The notes: generated by a model from the letters alone, not told the origin. A DNA stretch of 41,155 nt from Planctomycetales bacterium (GCA_020427005.1 JAGQOY010000023.1:1-41155); one strand, 5' to 3'. Counted from the stretch's first letter, positions 27,190-35,750 are shown. A program made the numbers and translations.

Positions 27190-27663
27190 ATGAGCCCTTC
27201 AATTGAACTTGAATTAGAGTACCACGTGGCGACAAATACTAGGGACTTTGATCGCATCAACAGGGCAGCTCTTTGGGTTGCTCAAACTCTAAATATTAAG
27301 AAGATCATCGCCAGTATTGCCATTGTGGATGATGCAGCGATTCAGAAAGTCAATTCCCAGCACCTTGGCCACGATTGGCCAACGGATGTCGTAAGTCTAG
27401 TGTTTGAGTCGGCTGCCGAGGGCGTCGAAGGTGAGGTAATTGCGAGTTGGGAAACGGCAGCAAGGCTAAGCTATCTTGCCAATTGGCCGGTGGAGGATGA
27501 GCTGCTACTGTACGTCATTCATGGGCTATTACATATATGCGGTTTGGATGACAGACAACCATCTGAGCAACGGATCATGCGTGAAATGGAGCAAGCCTGT
27601 CTGCACTCGCTGGGTGTTGATGCGTCTGATCACCTTGCAAAGTGGAACGACATTACCTACTAG
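27190..27663 (+). CDS. ybeY: Endoribonuclease YbeY
   Basis: The 157-residue protein (from the ATG at 27190, four bases after pgpH; an ATG at 27148 would overlap pgpH by 38 bases) is the usual length for YbeY. The metal motif reads VIHGLLHICGLDD: two histidines of H-G-x-x-H-x-x-G-x-D-H are kept, but the third His is Asp. Upstream, LGHDWPTDVVSLVFE matches the N-R-D-x-P-T-D-V-L-S-F segment (Thr-Asp conserved). YbeY takes part in 16S rRNA 3'-end maturation and ribosome quality control. Asp can replace His as third zinc ligand in related metallohydrolases, so activity is plausible. The neighbour PhoH is a known functional partner. Confidence 0.93.
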   Translation: MSPSIELELEYHVATNTRDFDRINRAALWVAQTLNIKKIIASIAIVDDAAIQKVNSQHLGHDWPTDVVSLVFESAAEGVEGEVIASWETAARLSYLANWPVEDELLLYVIHGLLHICGLDDRQPSEQRIMREMEQACLHSLGVDASDHLAKWNDITY

Positions 27664-27804
27664 CACAGGCCGTTTGACCTCCGTAAGAGAACTAGAGAAA
27701 ACGTCATGTAAGTCTAGTTTTTTGGCCCAATTGAAAATCAATTTCCTTGAAAACACACGCTATAAGTTGGTGCAACACCCAGTTGCCGGAGAAATGACTG
27801 TCAC

Positions 27805-29139
27805 ATGAGCATTGGCTGGATCGGTACGCTAATGTGCATCTGTTGGGTGCTCACTTTGTGGGGAGGTCTTGGATTTCACGTTATCGAGAATTTCAATGGA
27901 CGGACGCTAAAGGCCTACTGTCGATTGAAGCGAAATAGTGAACGATTTGGAAGCGTATTAGATTACCAACAGCAAGCTTCGACGGCTGCTCTCTATCTGC
28001 TGCTTTTTGGTCTAGTCGTTGGCTCTTTGGCGGCCGGAGCATGGTTTGTAGAAATAGGAGGTATCGAAAACGTCGACGGAGTGTTGGTTGCCTCCCGCGA
28101 CCCCACTACTATTCTTGGATGGGTCATGGGATGGCTGTTTCTTTTGACACTTGCCGGCTTCTGGCTGCCGCGTGTTGTTGTTCGCTATAGCTGTTCAACA
28201 TTCCTATATCACACTTGGCCAATGTGGCTTTGGTTCTCCAAATTGATTAGCCCTTTCGTAGGCCTTGGGGAAGCATTTAGTTGGCTTGGCCAACGTCTAA
28301 GCGATGAGCCCGAGGATGAGGGCTTTGAGGAAGAAATGCTTGAAGACGAGATAGTCACCATGGTAGCCGCTGGCCAAAGGGAAGGTGTCTTTGCTGACGG
28401 AGTGCCGGAGATGATTGAAGGAGTCATGAACCTAGATGAATACGATGTCCAAGAAATCATGACCCCTCGCAGTGAGGTAGACGCGATCGATATCGATCTG
28501 AATTGGGAGGCGGTCGTGAAAAGAGTCGTTGAATGTGGAAGAACGAGAATACCAGTGTTTCGGGGAACTCTGGACAATGTTATAGGGATTCTGTTTTCAA
28601 AAGACCTACTGAGCATTTTGGCAGATCGGCAACGTGAACCAAACCAACAAACCTTAGAGTCCATCTTGAGGAAACCTTGGTTTATCCCAGGCATAAAGCC
28701 GGTGGATGAACTACTTCGCACTTTCCTTCACAATCGCAATCACATGGCAATCGTTTTGGACGAGTACCATCAGTTTCAGGGCGTAGTCACCATAGAAGAT
28801 GCCCTCGAAGAAATAGTTGGCGAGATTGCAGATGAGTTAGACCTGGAAGAAGATAGTGAGTTGATCTACGACGAAGCCAACCATCTAATTGAGGCCCAAG
28901 GAAAAGTACCAATAGAGAGCATCAGCCATTTCTTGGGAGTGCAAATACCAGAGTCAGACGATTATGACACAATCGGTGGGCTCGTGGTACACCGTTTAAG
29001 TCAAATTCCAGCAGTTGGTACCACGGTAGAAGTTTACGGCATGCGGATCACGGTTCTGCGGGCTACCAAACGACTGATTCAACGTGTGCGGCTAGAGCTA
29101 GTTGATAGCGATAATTCGTTTAACTCTGAATTGAACTAG
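27805..29139 (+). CDS. CNNM/CorC-type membrane protein with CBS pair
   Basis: The 444-residue protein has an N-terminal membrane region (helices about 4-24, 63-84, 107-127, further amphipathic to about 165) that looks like a divergent DUF21/CNNM domain. A CBS pair (about 210-330) includes IMTPRSEVDAID and TRIPVFRGTLDNVIGILFSKD, then MAIVLDEYHQFQGVVTIEDALEEIVGEI. A CorC_HlyC domain ends it (about 350-435). These proteins are linked to Mg2+/Co2+ movement or resistance. It is last in the uppS-corC run, 141 bases after ybeY, and a strong hairpin lies 282 bases downstream. The phoH-ybeY-corC neighbourhood supports the call. Confidence 0.9.
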   Translation: MSIGWIGTLMCICWVLTLWGGLGFHVIENFNGRTLKAYCRLKRNSERFGSVLDYQQQASTAALYLLLFGLVVGSLAAGAWFVEIGGIENVDGVLVASRDPTTILGWVMGWLFLLTLAGFWLPRVVVRYSCSTFLYHTWPMWLWFSKLISPFVGLGEAFSWLGQRLSDEPEDEGFEEEMLEDEIVTMVAAGQREGVFADGVPEMIEGVMNLDEYDVQEIMTPRSEVDAIDIDLNWEAVVKRVVECGRTRIPVFRGTLDNVIGILFSKDLLSILADRQREPNQQTLESILRKPWFIPGIKPVDELLRTFLHNRNHMAIVLDEYHQFQGVVTIEDALEEIVGEIADELDLEEDSELIYDEANHLIEAQGKVPIESISHFLGVQIPESDDYDTIGGLVVHRLSQIPAVGTTVEVYGMRITVLRATKRLIQRVRLELVDSDNSFNSELN

Positions 29140-29288
29140 TGTTTCTCGTTTGTCGCACCATCGCATAACGGGGAACTGGTCTGCAAGTAGTGCTGCAATG
29201 CGCGGCTCACTACACCTGAAGTTGACTCGACAGGTCAGACCTGTCTTTTGGAACGCGGGAAAAATATTTTAGGTACTTGAGCCGACAC

Positions 29289-29342
29289 GCGCTAGCCGCG
29301 GGTGACTAACCTTCACTTCGGCAAAACACCCTCGGCTAGCGC
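29289..29342. repeat. 10-bp inverted repeat, REP-like
   Basis: GCGCTAGCCG (29289-29298) is exactly reverse-complemented as CGGCTAGCGC (29333-29342), with a 34-base centre. The core GGCTAGCGC occurs once more in the window at 18690-18698, also outside a gene, which hints at a dispersed intergenic repeat. The function is not known. Confidence 0.5.
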
Positions 29343-29420
29343 CGTCTGCTCAGGCAGAACACGATAGAAACACCGAAGTTATTTTTCTGCAGTTCCTTAG
29401 GCTTAGGTGAACAAAATGAC

Positions 29421-29451
29421 AAGAGGCCATGATGTCGGATCATGGCCTCTT
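29421..29451. terminator. Perfect 13-bp hairpin, probable bidirectional terminator
   Basis: AAGAGGCCATGAT (29421-29433) pairs with ATCATGGCCTCTT (29439-29451) around the loop GTCGG. On the plus strand it is followed by TCTC; on the minus strand a T-rich run (TGTCATTTTGTT) follows. It lies between the ends of corC (plus) and the Wza-like gene (minus), 24 bases past the latter's stop, so it probably ends both transcripts. Confidence 0.8.
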
Positions 29452-29475
29452 TCTCATCTCAACGAGGAATCTACA

Positions 29476-30861
29476 CTAGTTGAACAGATTCCTGATTCCG
29501 TACACGAAGAATGCTCCGATACCAAAATTGATAGCTTCCTCACATGGCTTGTACTGAAGGATTAATGTGTCTCCTGGCTGTACAATCACTCGTTGTCGCG
29601 GGTCATTGATGGCTTTGGCAATGTCTACTTCTATGGCTATCTGTCCATTGCAAGGAGTATTTCGGAGAACATAAAGCCGTCCCGGAGGTATCACTTGGCT
29701 GCCTCCCACAAGCGACGATGAACCGCTGCGTACGTTGAGGGTGGAAACACCGGCTCCAGAGATTGCCATAGCCCCCAAAACGTCAAGGTCATAGTCACGA
29801 GGAATGGGCCATTGTCCGCCAGGAAGCAACCCACCCGTGTAAAAGAATTCATTGTCTCTAGTCTCGATCAGAATGATGTCGCCCTCTTCCAGAATTACAT
29901 CTTCAGGCGTGACGCTTGGCAATGTACCTGGTGGCAAACGCAATGGAATACGAAGGATCGTTGGATCTTCAGGCATTGGCGGCGGACAGCTGCAAGGATC
30001 TGTATGGTATGCGACTATCTGTGCATACTGCTCAACAAAGGCGCGGCGTGCGGCTTTGTCCTTTGCAGTGCTGCGCAAAATCTTTAGTTCATTCTTTGCT
30101 CCAACTCCAGGTAAGCCGCCTGTTTCCATCAGGGCATGCAGAATGTCATTCTCAAATGCATTCAATTTTACGACCTGACCAGTAGCACTTTCATCCGCCC
30201 CAGTCACACCTCGACCCGATCGGTTGACCTGCTGCAAGTAATAATCAGTTGAACTGTTTCCTTGATCCTGACGAATCACTACTACCTGTATCTGGCGCTT
30301 TTTTATCAACGTTACGATGGGACTAACCTTTGTTTGCGCGTCCTCACGTAAGATCTTTGCGTTTACATAGGCTTCACGAATTTTGTCTCGCGTTTGATCT
30401 GTAGTAAGCCCTTCGACTTCGATGGGGTCCAGCAACGGCAACGAAATCGTTCCATCTTCCAGCACTGTAATTGGGAAGCCTGTTGACGGCGGTAGTGTAT
30501 CTTCTTGTTCAGGAAAGTGAACTGGCGGTGGCTCCGGGATTTCTCCGGGCTCGTAGTAGGGGAATATTTTGTCGACGGTGATACCGAGAACATCACCGGG
30601 ACCCAAGACGTAATCTCTGGGTGGTTCCTGTGCCAGAATGCTGACGTCGATTGGAATCAGATTGTTCTTTTCGCCCACAAAGAACTGGGACGGTAATCTA
30701 TTCGAGGGAATCCCGTTGATTGGCTGCGTTAATGCAGTGCAGCCTGAAAGGAATGTTGAGGCAACTACACAAACTAGTGTAAATCGCTGCCACGACCTCG
30801 ACCGTCGAACGTTGGTTGGACTATCTTGTTTGGTAACCATACTCATCTTCCGTGAATTCAT
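29476..30861 (-). CDS. Wza-like polysaccharide export lipoprotein
   Basis: The 461-residue protein has a basic N-terminus, a hydrophobic stretch and a lipobox (FLSGC, Cys 41). DYVLGPGDVLGITV (83-96) is the classical start of the Poly_export domain, interrupted by a proline/acid-rich insert (PEPPPVHFPEQEDTLPPS). The domain then continues to ITVLEDGTISLPLLDPIEVEG. Two SLBB-like regions follow, including ILEEGDIILIETRDNEFFYTGG and RVIVQPGDTLILQYKP. It would form an outer-membrane channel for exopolysaccharide. Several nearby starts are possible (ATG at 30861, 30846 or 30840). No glycosyltransferase, Wzc or Wzy gene is present; only the next lipoprotein gene accompanies it upstream, 89 bases away, so it is detached from the rest of any exopolysaccharide locus. 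Confidence 0.9.
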   Translation of the reverse strand: MNSRKMSMVTKQDSPTNVRRSRSWQRFTLVCVVASTFLSGCTALTQPINGIPSNRLPSQFFVGEKNNLIPIDVSILAQEPPRDYVLGPGDVLGITVDKIFPYYEPGEIPEPPPVHFPEQEDTLPPSTGFPITVLEDGTISLPLLDPIEVEGLTTDQTRDKIREAYVNAKILREDAQTKVSPIVTLIKKRQIQVVVIRQDQGNSSTDYYLQQVNRSGRGVTGADESATGQVVKLNAFENDILHALMETGGLPGVGAKNELKILRSTAKDKAARRAFVEQYAQIVAYHTDPCSCPPPMPEDPTILRIPLRLPPGTLPSVTPEDVILEEGDIILIETRDNEFFYTGGLLPGGQWPIPRDYDLDVLGAMAISGAGVSTLNVRSGSSSLVGGSQVIPPGRLYVLRNTPCNGQIAIEVDIAKAINDPRQRVIVQPGDTLILQYKPCEEAINFGIGAFFVYGIRNLFN

Positions 30862-30950
30862 GGCAGGAGGCCTCGAATATTTTTGCCAAGACAGGTGTGA
30901 AGTGCTTGGTCCAAGTTGCTATGTGATGGACAATCAAAACAATGATGTTC

Positions 30951-31613
30951 TCATTCCGGGACAGGCGGAATAACCAAGGCCGGTTGTACCATAGCCGATT
31001 GGTTATTCATGCTTGGGTCAAAGGGCACGATTTGCACTCCAGCAGGCAATTGATTGGGTACACCTGCTGACGTTGGTACTCCGGGCGGTGGATTGTCCGG
31101 GATAGGATAAAGAGCACCCTCGTGCGTCATTACACCAGCATTTTGGTACTGGGTCTGCAATCCAGTTGACATTTGAAGTTGCGACCAATTCCCAACACCA
31201 TCTTCCTCGGCCGCTTGGGCACCGTGTGGGAATCCTGCAAACCAAGCTGCAGTTCTTGATTGTCCGTCTGCCGATTGAAATTCCCAGCTCCAGTAGTCTT
31301 GCGGTGGAAACTCCGGTGTGCAACCAGTTCCACCTTCAGCAACAGACTGATAACCCGCCCGAAAACCAGCTTCAAAATCGCGAATATTCTGCTGTCGGCA
31401 GAAGTGGTGCTTGCGCCTATGCCAGGCCTTGGCAGAGTAGTTGCGATTTCTTAGGACGATGACCGTGTCGTTCCAGGCACCATTGTTGGTTAGGGCTACG
31501 TAGCCATTGTGAACGGTCTGACATCCGGTGAATCCTGTAAGTGAGGCAATGGCTGATGCCGCCATCAACAGGTTCCGCCGGAGAAGTCTACCTGCGCTAC
31601 CGAGCTTGGCCAT
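30951..31613 (-). CDS. Lipoprotein of unknown function next to the export lipoprotein
   Basis: I prefer the ATG at 31613 (220 residues), which has AAGGA about ten bases upstream; the frame is open to an ATG at 31655. The N-terminus is basic then hydrophobic with a lipobox (TGFTGC). A domain of about 100 residues follows, with RDFEAGFRAGYQSVAEGGTG, PPQDYWSWEFQ and WFAGFPHGAQAAEEDGVGNW. The GFRxGY and GFPxG patterns look like repeated glycine turns around aromatic residues. The C-terminal third is rich in Pro, Gln and Asn. No named family was recognised. Its place upstream of the Wza-like gene on the same strand suggests a role in envelope or polysaccharide export. Confidence 0.7.
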   Translation of the reverse strand: MAKLGSAGRLLRRNLLMAASAIASLTGFTGCQTVHNGYVALTNNGAWNDTVIVLRNRNYSAKAWHRRKHHFCRQQNIRDFEAGFRAGYQSVAEGGTGCTPEFPPQDYWSWEFQSADGQSRTAAWFAGFPHGAQAAEEDGVGNWSQLQMSTGLQTQYQNAGVMTHEGALYPIPDNPPPGVPTSAGVPNQLPAGVQIVPFDPSMNNQSAMVQPALVIPPVPE

Positions 31614-32296
31614 TGGCCTGCCGTCCTTGTGATAAACGTGCGATGATGGCAACATCCTGTTGGCCCCCCGAAAATACCGCTTTCAACAATTGCTTTGCCC
31701 GCTATCCAAGCAACTAGCTTTGGAAACAGTGAACCCACAGCACGAAAGAGCATGGGCGTTGGAAGATAGATCGAGCAATAAGCTGTATCGAGTTGAATAA
31801 ATTTGCAGTTTATCAAGATGGAATCAGATTTCCGGCTTGATTTGGTTACACGCTCCGTCCAACTTGCAAGGACTCTTGAATCGAAATGTGGAATATTTCG
31901 ACAGTGATTTTGTAATGTATTGCCGGAAACAACCATCCGTTCTTCTAAATCCCTGGGAAAATCACTAGCTCGTCTCAGGACCTGCCATCGGTCCATAGAA
32001 AAGGGATCGTTGGAAATAGGTAAGAATACCAATGGATTATGGTCGCATTGGCTAACTGCTTTCTTGTGGACTGAGAGCACCACAACCGATTTTGAGCAAG
32101 GCGGGAGTAATAGACTTATTTCTTACAACAGGCTCCACCCGAACTGCGAGCATTGCTAGCTTTAAGCGTTTTTTCGCAACAAACAATTGCCCGACTGGAG
32201 CTCTCAGAACGTGAATCTTGAGCAAGATTTCAAGGCAGATGGTTGAATGCTCTTCGAGAAGTTTCTCAGCGTTTTATCGCAGATCGAATGAGAGTG
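31614..32296. other. Long intergenic region upstream of the exopolysaccharide pair
   Basis: About 680 bases lie between the lipoprotein start and the end of fliS, both on the minus strand. Frames here are either out of phase with the lipoprotein gene or lack ribosome sites. A short stem AATCTTG / CAAGATT occurs around 32214-32229, about 80 bases past the end of no plus-strand gene, so its use is unclear. The length suggests a long 5' leader or regulatory region for the exopolysaccharide pair. Confidence 0.4.
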
Positions 32297-32764
32297 TCAA
32301 ATCTCCAGACTAAATGAATCAAAACCCTGCTGCGCACCGTACTGGATTCCCGGGGAAACTGGATTGGATTCAGTTTGCACAGGAGTTACCGATTGCTGAA
32401 GATTGAGGAGACGCCACGTTTCCTCTTCGAATCTCAACAGACTGTGCAAGGTTGCGAGTTGAGTTGAGTCCCCTGTTCGCTCGACCTCCGTAAGGAGCTT
32501 CAGCAAATAAACGTACAAATCACTGATAGGGCCGCTGAGTGGATTTGACTTTTCTTGGACGCCGTCGAGAAGTTCACCCAGAATATCTCGAATGCGCAAG
32601 AGCCACTCACGCCCCTGTGCGTATTCACCTTGGCTCCACAATTGTTCCACTAAATTGCAAAGTTCCTCTGCCCTCCGAATCAACATCCATCGCAGCCGAA
32701 TTGGGCTAGCCGACAATACTTCCTGTTGAAGATATGGGTTCGTTTCCGAATTCGAAGATTGCAT
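32297..32764 (-). CDS. fliS: FliS-like flagellar export chaperone
   Basis: The 155-residue protein matches FliS in pattern and order: NPYLQQEVLSASPIRLRWML (the family's Y-x-x-x-x-[IV]-x-[ST]-A-S-P-x-x-L-x-x-M-L start), a helix with AEELCNLVEQLWSQGEYAQG, RIRDILGELLDGV, then DLYVYLLKLLTEVERTGDST and EETWRLL. FliS binds flagellin in the cytoplasm and prevents early polymerisation. AGGAG lies eight bases before the ATG. No other flagellar gene is in the window, so it is isolated. The C-terminal 35 residues (after about 120) are extra relative to short FliS proteins. Planctomycetes of this group have flagellated swarmer cells, so presence of FliS is expected. Confidence 0.82.
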   Translation of the reverse strand: MQSSNSETNPYLQQEVLSASPIRLRWMLIRRAEELCNLVEQLWSQGEYAQGREWLLRIRDILGELLDGVQEKSNPLSGPISDLYVYLLKLLTEVERTGDSTQLATLHSLLRFEEETWRLLNLQQSVTPVQTESNPVSPGIQYGAQQGFDSFSLEI

Positions 32765-32932
32765 TGAAGTGACTCCTGGTGCCCATACAAGATGTCAAAC
32801 TGAGCTAGTTCACTAAATACAATCGACTTCGGGCATTCCTTACCTAAGAAAATGCAAATCAAGATCGCAAGAAGCTAGGTTAACTGTAACGATATTGCGG
32901 CCGATCCACTAAAGATGATCCATGGGAGGACG

Positions 32933-33811
32933 TCATTTGGCAATTGCTTTGATTCTACCAGCTTTTTCGTCCGCGATAGCTTGCTGCAAGAATTCGATGT
33001 ACTGCACCATCGAATGATCAGCCAGGTGGTCTATTTTTCCTTTTCGCAAAGTGAGGAAAAAACCGTACCATCGATCCCTCCAACGCCGCCAAGCCGAGTA
33101 TTTTCGAAGCTTGCCAAAAGCATTGAAATAAAGCTCACGGCCCGAGTGTGAATAGCCCATCCATTTCGGAGGAACTCGAGTAACGATGTCGTTGTTATTT
33201 ACCCAACGATAATGTGGAATTTTGACAAAGTTGATATATCGCTTGTTCCCTACTCTCGGGCTACCAAAGGTAAACAAGGCTTCGGGGTTGGAGGAAATTT
33301 CTGCCAACTTACACCTACCGGCGCAAATTGTCGCCATAGCTCCACCTAGCGAATGCCCCGCAAACCACAGGGGATTTTCGTTGTCTCGAAGTGCAAGCTC
33401 TAACCTAGGCCATAAATCGTCGACCTCCCGCTTGAATCCTCGATGCACGCGACCAGCAGTTTCCGCCAGAACTGAAACGGCGTTCGCATCTGCTTTAATG
33501 TCATTCCATTCGTTTGGCTCCGTTCCGCGACAAACTACGACCGTGTCGCAGCGATTGGCCATGAGATACGCTTGTGCTCCATCCTGATCAAAAAACTCAT
33601 AGGACTCAAAACCTAACTTTTGAACAGCATCAAAAACCACCGCTGGAGAAAAATAGGAGAACCTAGACAGTTCGGCGAACAAAAGCGACTGTTTAAGCAA
33701 AGGCAATTCGCCAATTGGGTTAGAGAGTGGATCGCTGAGTAGTCTTATCGCCTCTTCCACAATCGGGTTGTTCAAGATCAGTGCTCCTTGCAAGCTCGAG
33801 CTAATAACCAA
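32933..33811 (-). CDS. Class 3 lipase (alpha/beta hydrolase)
   Basis: The 292-residue frame has the lipase_3 core: VVVCRGTEPNEWNDIKAD (oxyanion strand), nucleophile elbow FAGHSLGGA with S154, FTFGSPRVGN, D208 in WVNNNDIVTRVP, and H266 in ADHSMVQYIEFL, giving a complete Ser-Asp-His triad. No signal peptide is visible, so it may be cytoplasmic. The TTG at 33811 is a poor start; TTG at 33775 (MNNPIVEEAIRLL) has GGAG eight bases upstream and is the more likely beginning. The gene follows gltA by 10 to 46 bases on the same strand and is probably co-transcribed. The substrate could be an acylglycerol or another ester. Confidence 0.88.
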   Translation of the reverse strand: MVISSSLQGALILNNPIVEEAIRLLSDPLSNPIGELPLLKQSLLFAELSRFSYFSPAVVFDAVQKLGFESYEFFDQDGAQAYLMANRCDTVVVCRGTEPNEWNDIKADANAVSVLAETAGRVHRGFKREVDDLWPRLELALRDNENPLWFAGHSLGGAMATICAGRCKLAEISSNPEALFTFGSPRVGNKRYINFVKIPHYRWVNNNDIVTRVPPKWMGYSHSGRELYFNAFGKLRKYSAWRRWRDRWYGFFLTLRKGKIDHLADHSMVQYIEFLQQAIADEKAGRIKAIAK

Positions 33812-33821
33812 TTACTAGTTC

Positions 33822-35135
33822 TTAGCTCCTTTGCGAAATTGGGACTACGTTGCGAAGACCTGGCCCTGTGTAGATCTGTCGAGGGCGCCCAATTCGTTTG
33901 GTGGGTGATTGGTGCATTTCAACCCAGTGGGCAATCCATCCAGGTAATCTTCCGATCGCAAATAGAACTGTGAACATAGTGGTTGGAAGTCCCATTGCGC
34001 GGTACATAATCCCCGAGTAAAAATCCACATTAGGATAGAGTTTTCGTTCGACGAAATACTCGTCTCGCAATGCAACCTCTTCCAGTTTTTGCGCAACTTC
34101 AAACAGTGGATCATCCAACTTCAATCGTTCCAGTAGCCGATCGCAGGCCCGCTTAATTATCTTGGCACGTGGATCGTAGTTCTTATAGACGCGATGTCCA
34201 AACCCCATTAAACGGAAATTACTTGTCTTGTCCTTGGCCATATTCACATATTTTGTTACATCGCCACCATCCTCGACAATTTGCTGAAGCATATTGATAC
34301 ATGCTTCATTGGCACCTCCATGTAAGGGACCCCAAAGAGCGCAAATCCCTGCGGAAATGGATGCGAACAAATTGGCATTGGATGAGCCAACCATTCGCAC
34401 TGTAGAAGTGCTGCAATTTTGCTCATGATCTGCGTGACAAATCAGCAGCAAATTGAGTGCATCGACAACTACAGGATCTGGTTCGTATTCCCGAGTGGGG
34501 ACAGCAAACATCAGCCTCAAGAAATTCTCGCAGTAGTTGAGGTGATTTTGAGGGTACATGAATGGTTGGCCAAATGACTTCTTATAGCTGTAAGCCGCAA
34601 TCGTGGGCAACTTGGCCATCAGTCGATGTATCGATATTTCTACTTGTCGCGCATCGCGAGGATCCAGCGAATCTTGATAGAAGGTGGAAAGGGCACCAAC
34701 GACCGACGAAAGTATCGCCATCGGATGGGCATCCTTGGGAAAGCCATTATAGAACGAACGCATGTCCTCATGAATCATCGTGTGCTGGCGAATAGATTCT
34801 CGAAAGGCTCGTAATTCGGACTCAGTAGGAAGTTTTCCGTAGATCAACAGATAAGACGTTTCAACAAAGTCGCAGTTTTCCGCAATTTGCTCAATTGGGT
34901 AACCTCGGTACCTTAGAATTCCTTTTTCACCATCTAGGAACGTGATAGAACTGGTGGTACTACCTGTATTTACAAATCCCTCATCAAGCGTGATGTAACC
35001 GGTTTCTTTTCGCAGAGAGTCAATAATGAGGGCGCGTTCGTCCTCAGTTCCGATCACCACAGGAAGCAAAATCTCGTGATCATCAACAATTAGTCTGGCG
35101 GTCTCTGATTCACTCGACTTGGTGGTAACTGACAT
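33822..35135 (-). CDS. gltA: Citrate synthase
   Basis: The 437-residue enzyme condenses acetyl-CoA with oxaloacetate to citrate. Catalytic residues are intact: H272 in GPLHGGANEA, H314 in GFGHRVYKNYDPRA and D371 in VDFYSGIMYRAMG, with the family segment HADHEQNCSTSTVR before them. Spacing follows the E. coli (hexameric, type II) enzyme with an offset of eight or nine residues. YRGYPIEQIA is also present. The start ATG at 35135 overlaps the stop of a small upstream frame (TAATG). The lipase gene lies downstream. Confidence 0.97.
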   Translation of the reverse strand: MSVTTKSSESETARLIVDDHEILLPVVIGTEDERALIIDSLRKETGYITLDEGFVNTGSTTSSITFLDGEKGILRYRGYPIEQIAENCDFVETSYLLIYGKLPTESELRAFRESIRQHTMIHEDMRSFYNGFPKDAHPMAILSSVVGALSTFYQDSLDPRDARQVEISIHRLMAKLPTIAAYSYKKSFGQPFMYPQNHLNYCENFLRLMFAVPTREYEPDPVVVDALNLLLICHADHEQNCSTSTVRMVGSSNANLFASISAGICALWGPLHGGANEACINMLQQIVEDGGDVTKYVNMAKDKTSNFRLMGFGHRVYKNYDPRAKIIKRACDRLLERLKLDDPLFEVAQKLEEVALRDEYFVERKLYPNVDFYSGIMYRAMGLPTTMFTVLFAIGRLPGWIAHWVEMHQSPTKRIGRPRQIYTGPGLRNVVPISQRS

Positions 35136-35326
35136 TATTGCTCGCTCCGTTTTTTCGCGATATTGCGAAAATCAACGACAAATGTAAAGGATTCGCCTGC
35201 ACTCGTTCCATTTCGACGTGCAAACAAAAAAATCAACGGTTCGCTAGACGTTTCTACAAATACTGCATCTTGGGTTCGCGCTAAAATTCGGCACACCCCG
35301 TCGGAAGGAAATGCCCAAATTGGCAC
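35135..35326 (-). CDS. Possible small protein coupled to gltA
   Basis: A 63-codon frame (GTG start) ends in TAA that overlaps the gltA ATG as TAATG, a layout typical of translational coupling. The frame stays open for a further 21 codons upstream of the GTG without another usual start codon. No ribosome site is clear. The product (for example SFTFVVDFRNIAKK near its end) resembles nothing I recognise. It may be real, or the overlap may be chance. Confidence 0.3.
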   Translation of the reverse strand: MPIWAFPSDGVCRILARTQDAVFVETSSEPLIFLFARRNGTSAGESFTFVVDFRNIAKKRSEQ

Positions 35327-35750
35327 TGAAAGTTCAATGGTATCATTCCAAACAATGTTTGGGCAGGCTACGTAACCGACGAGGTCATTTTAACAGATAT
35401 CCACCACCTGGGGAGATTGCAATCTATCGAATGCATTCACATAAAAATCGCCTCCTCCACACCCCATTATTTTGCTGCGGACCACAAAATAACTGTGAGT
35501 AATTCTAGATCTCAAAGAATCCCGATGCAGGATGACATGCTCTCGATTCACCCTCGCTTATTTCAATCTTGGGCCGCGCAAAGGTGGCTTCGGTCCCTTT
35601 GCAGCGGGTAAATGCAGTTGCCACATATTGGAAGTTTTTGGTAAGCATCCCTATTGGGTCATGTAATGTGAATAACAATTGCGCTGTCGGTGTTCGGAAG
35701 ATCGGTAGCATTTTACCAATGTTCCTTTATGCATAAGGGTAAAAAGGTTT
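35327..35750. other. Intergenic region with a GC-rich hairpin
   Basis: About 420 bases lie between the gltA side and the HEAT-like gene. A strong stem is formed by CCGC-GCAAAGG (35574-35584) and CCTTTGC-A-GCGG (35596-35607), with one bulged A and an 11-base loop. No T-tract follows on either strand. AAAAAGG lies just before the next gene's ATG at 35751. No other element was recognised. Confidence 0.45.

Noticed and set aside
31565..32083. 172-codon minus-strand frame upstream of the lipoprotein gene
   Set aside because: It overlaps the start of the real lipoprotein gene in another frame, with no ribosome site, and its composition is unlike its neighbours.
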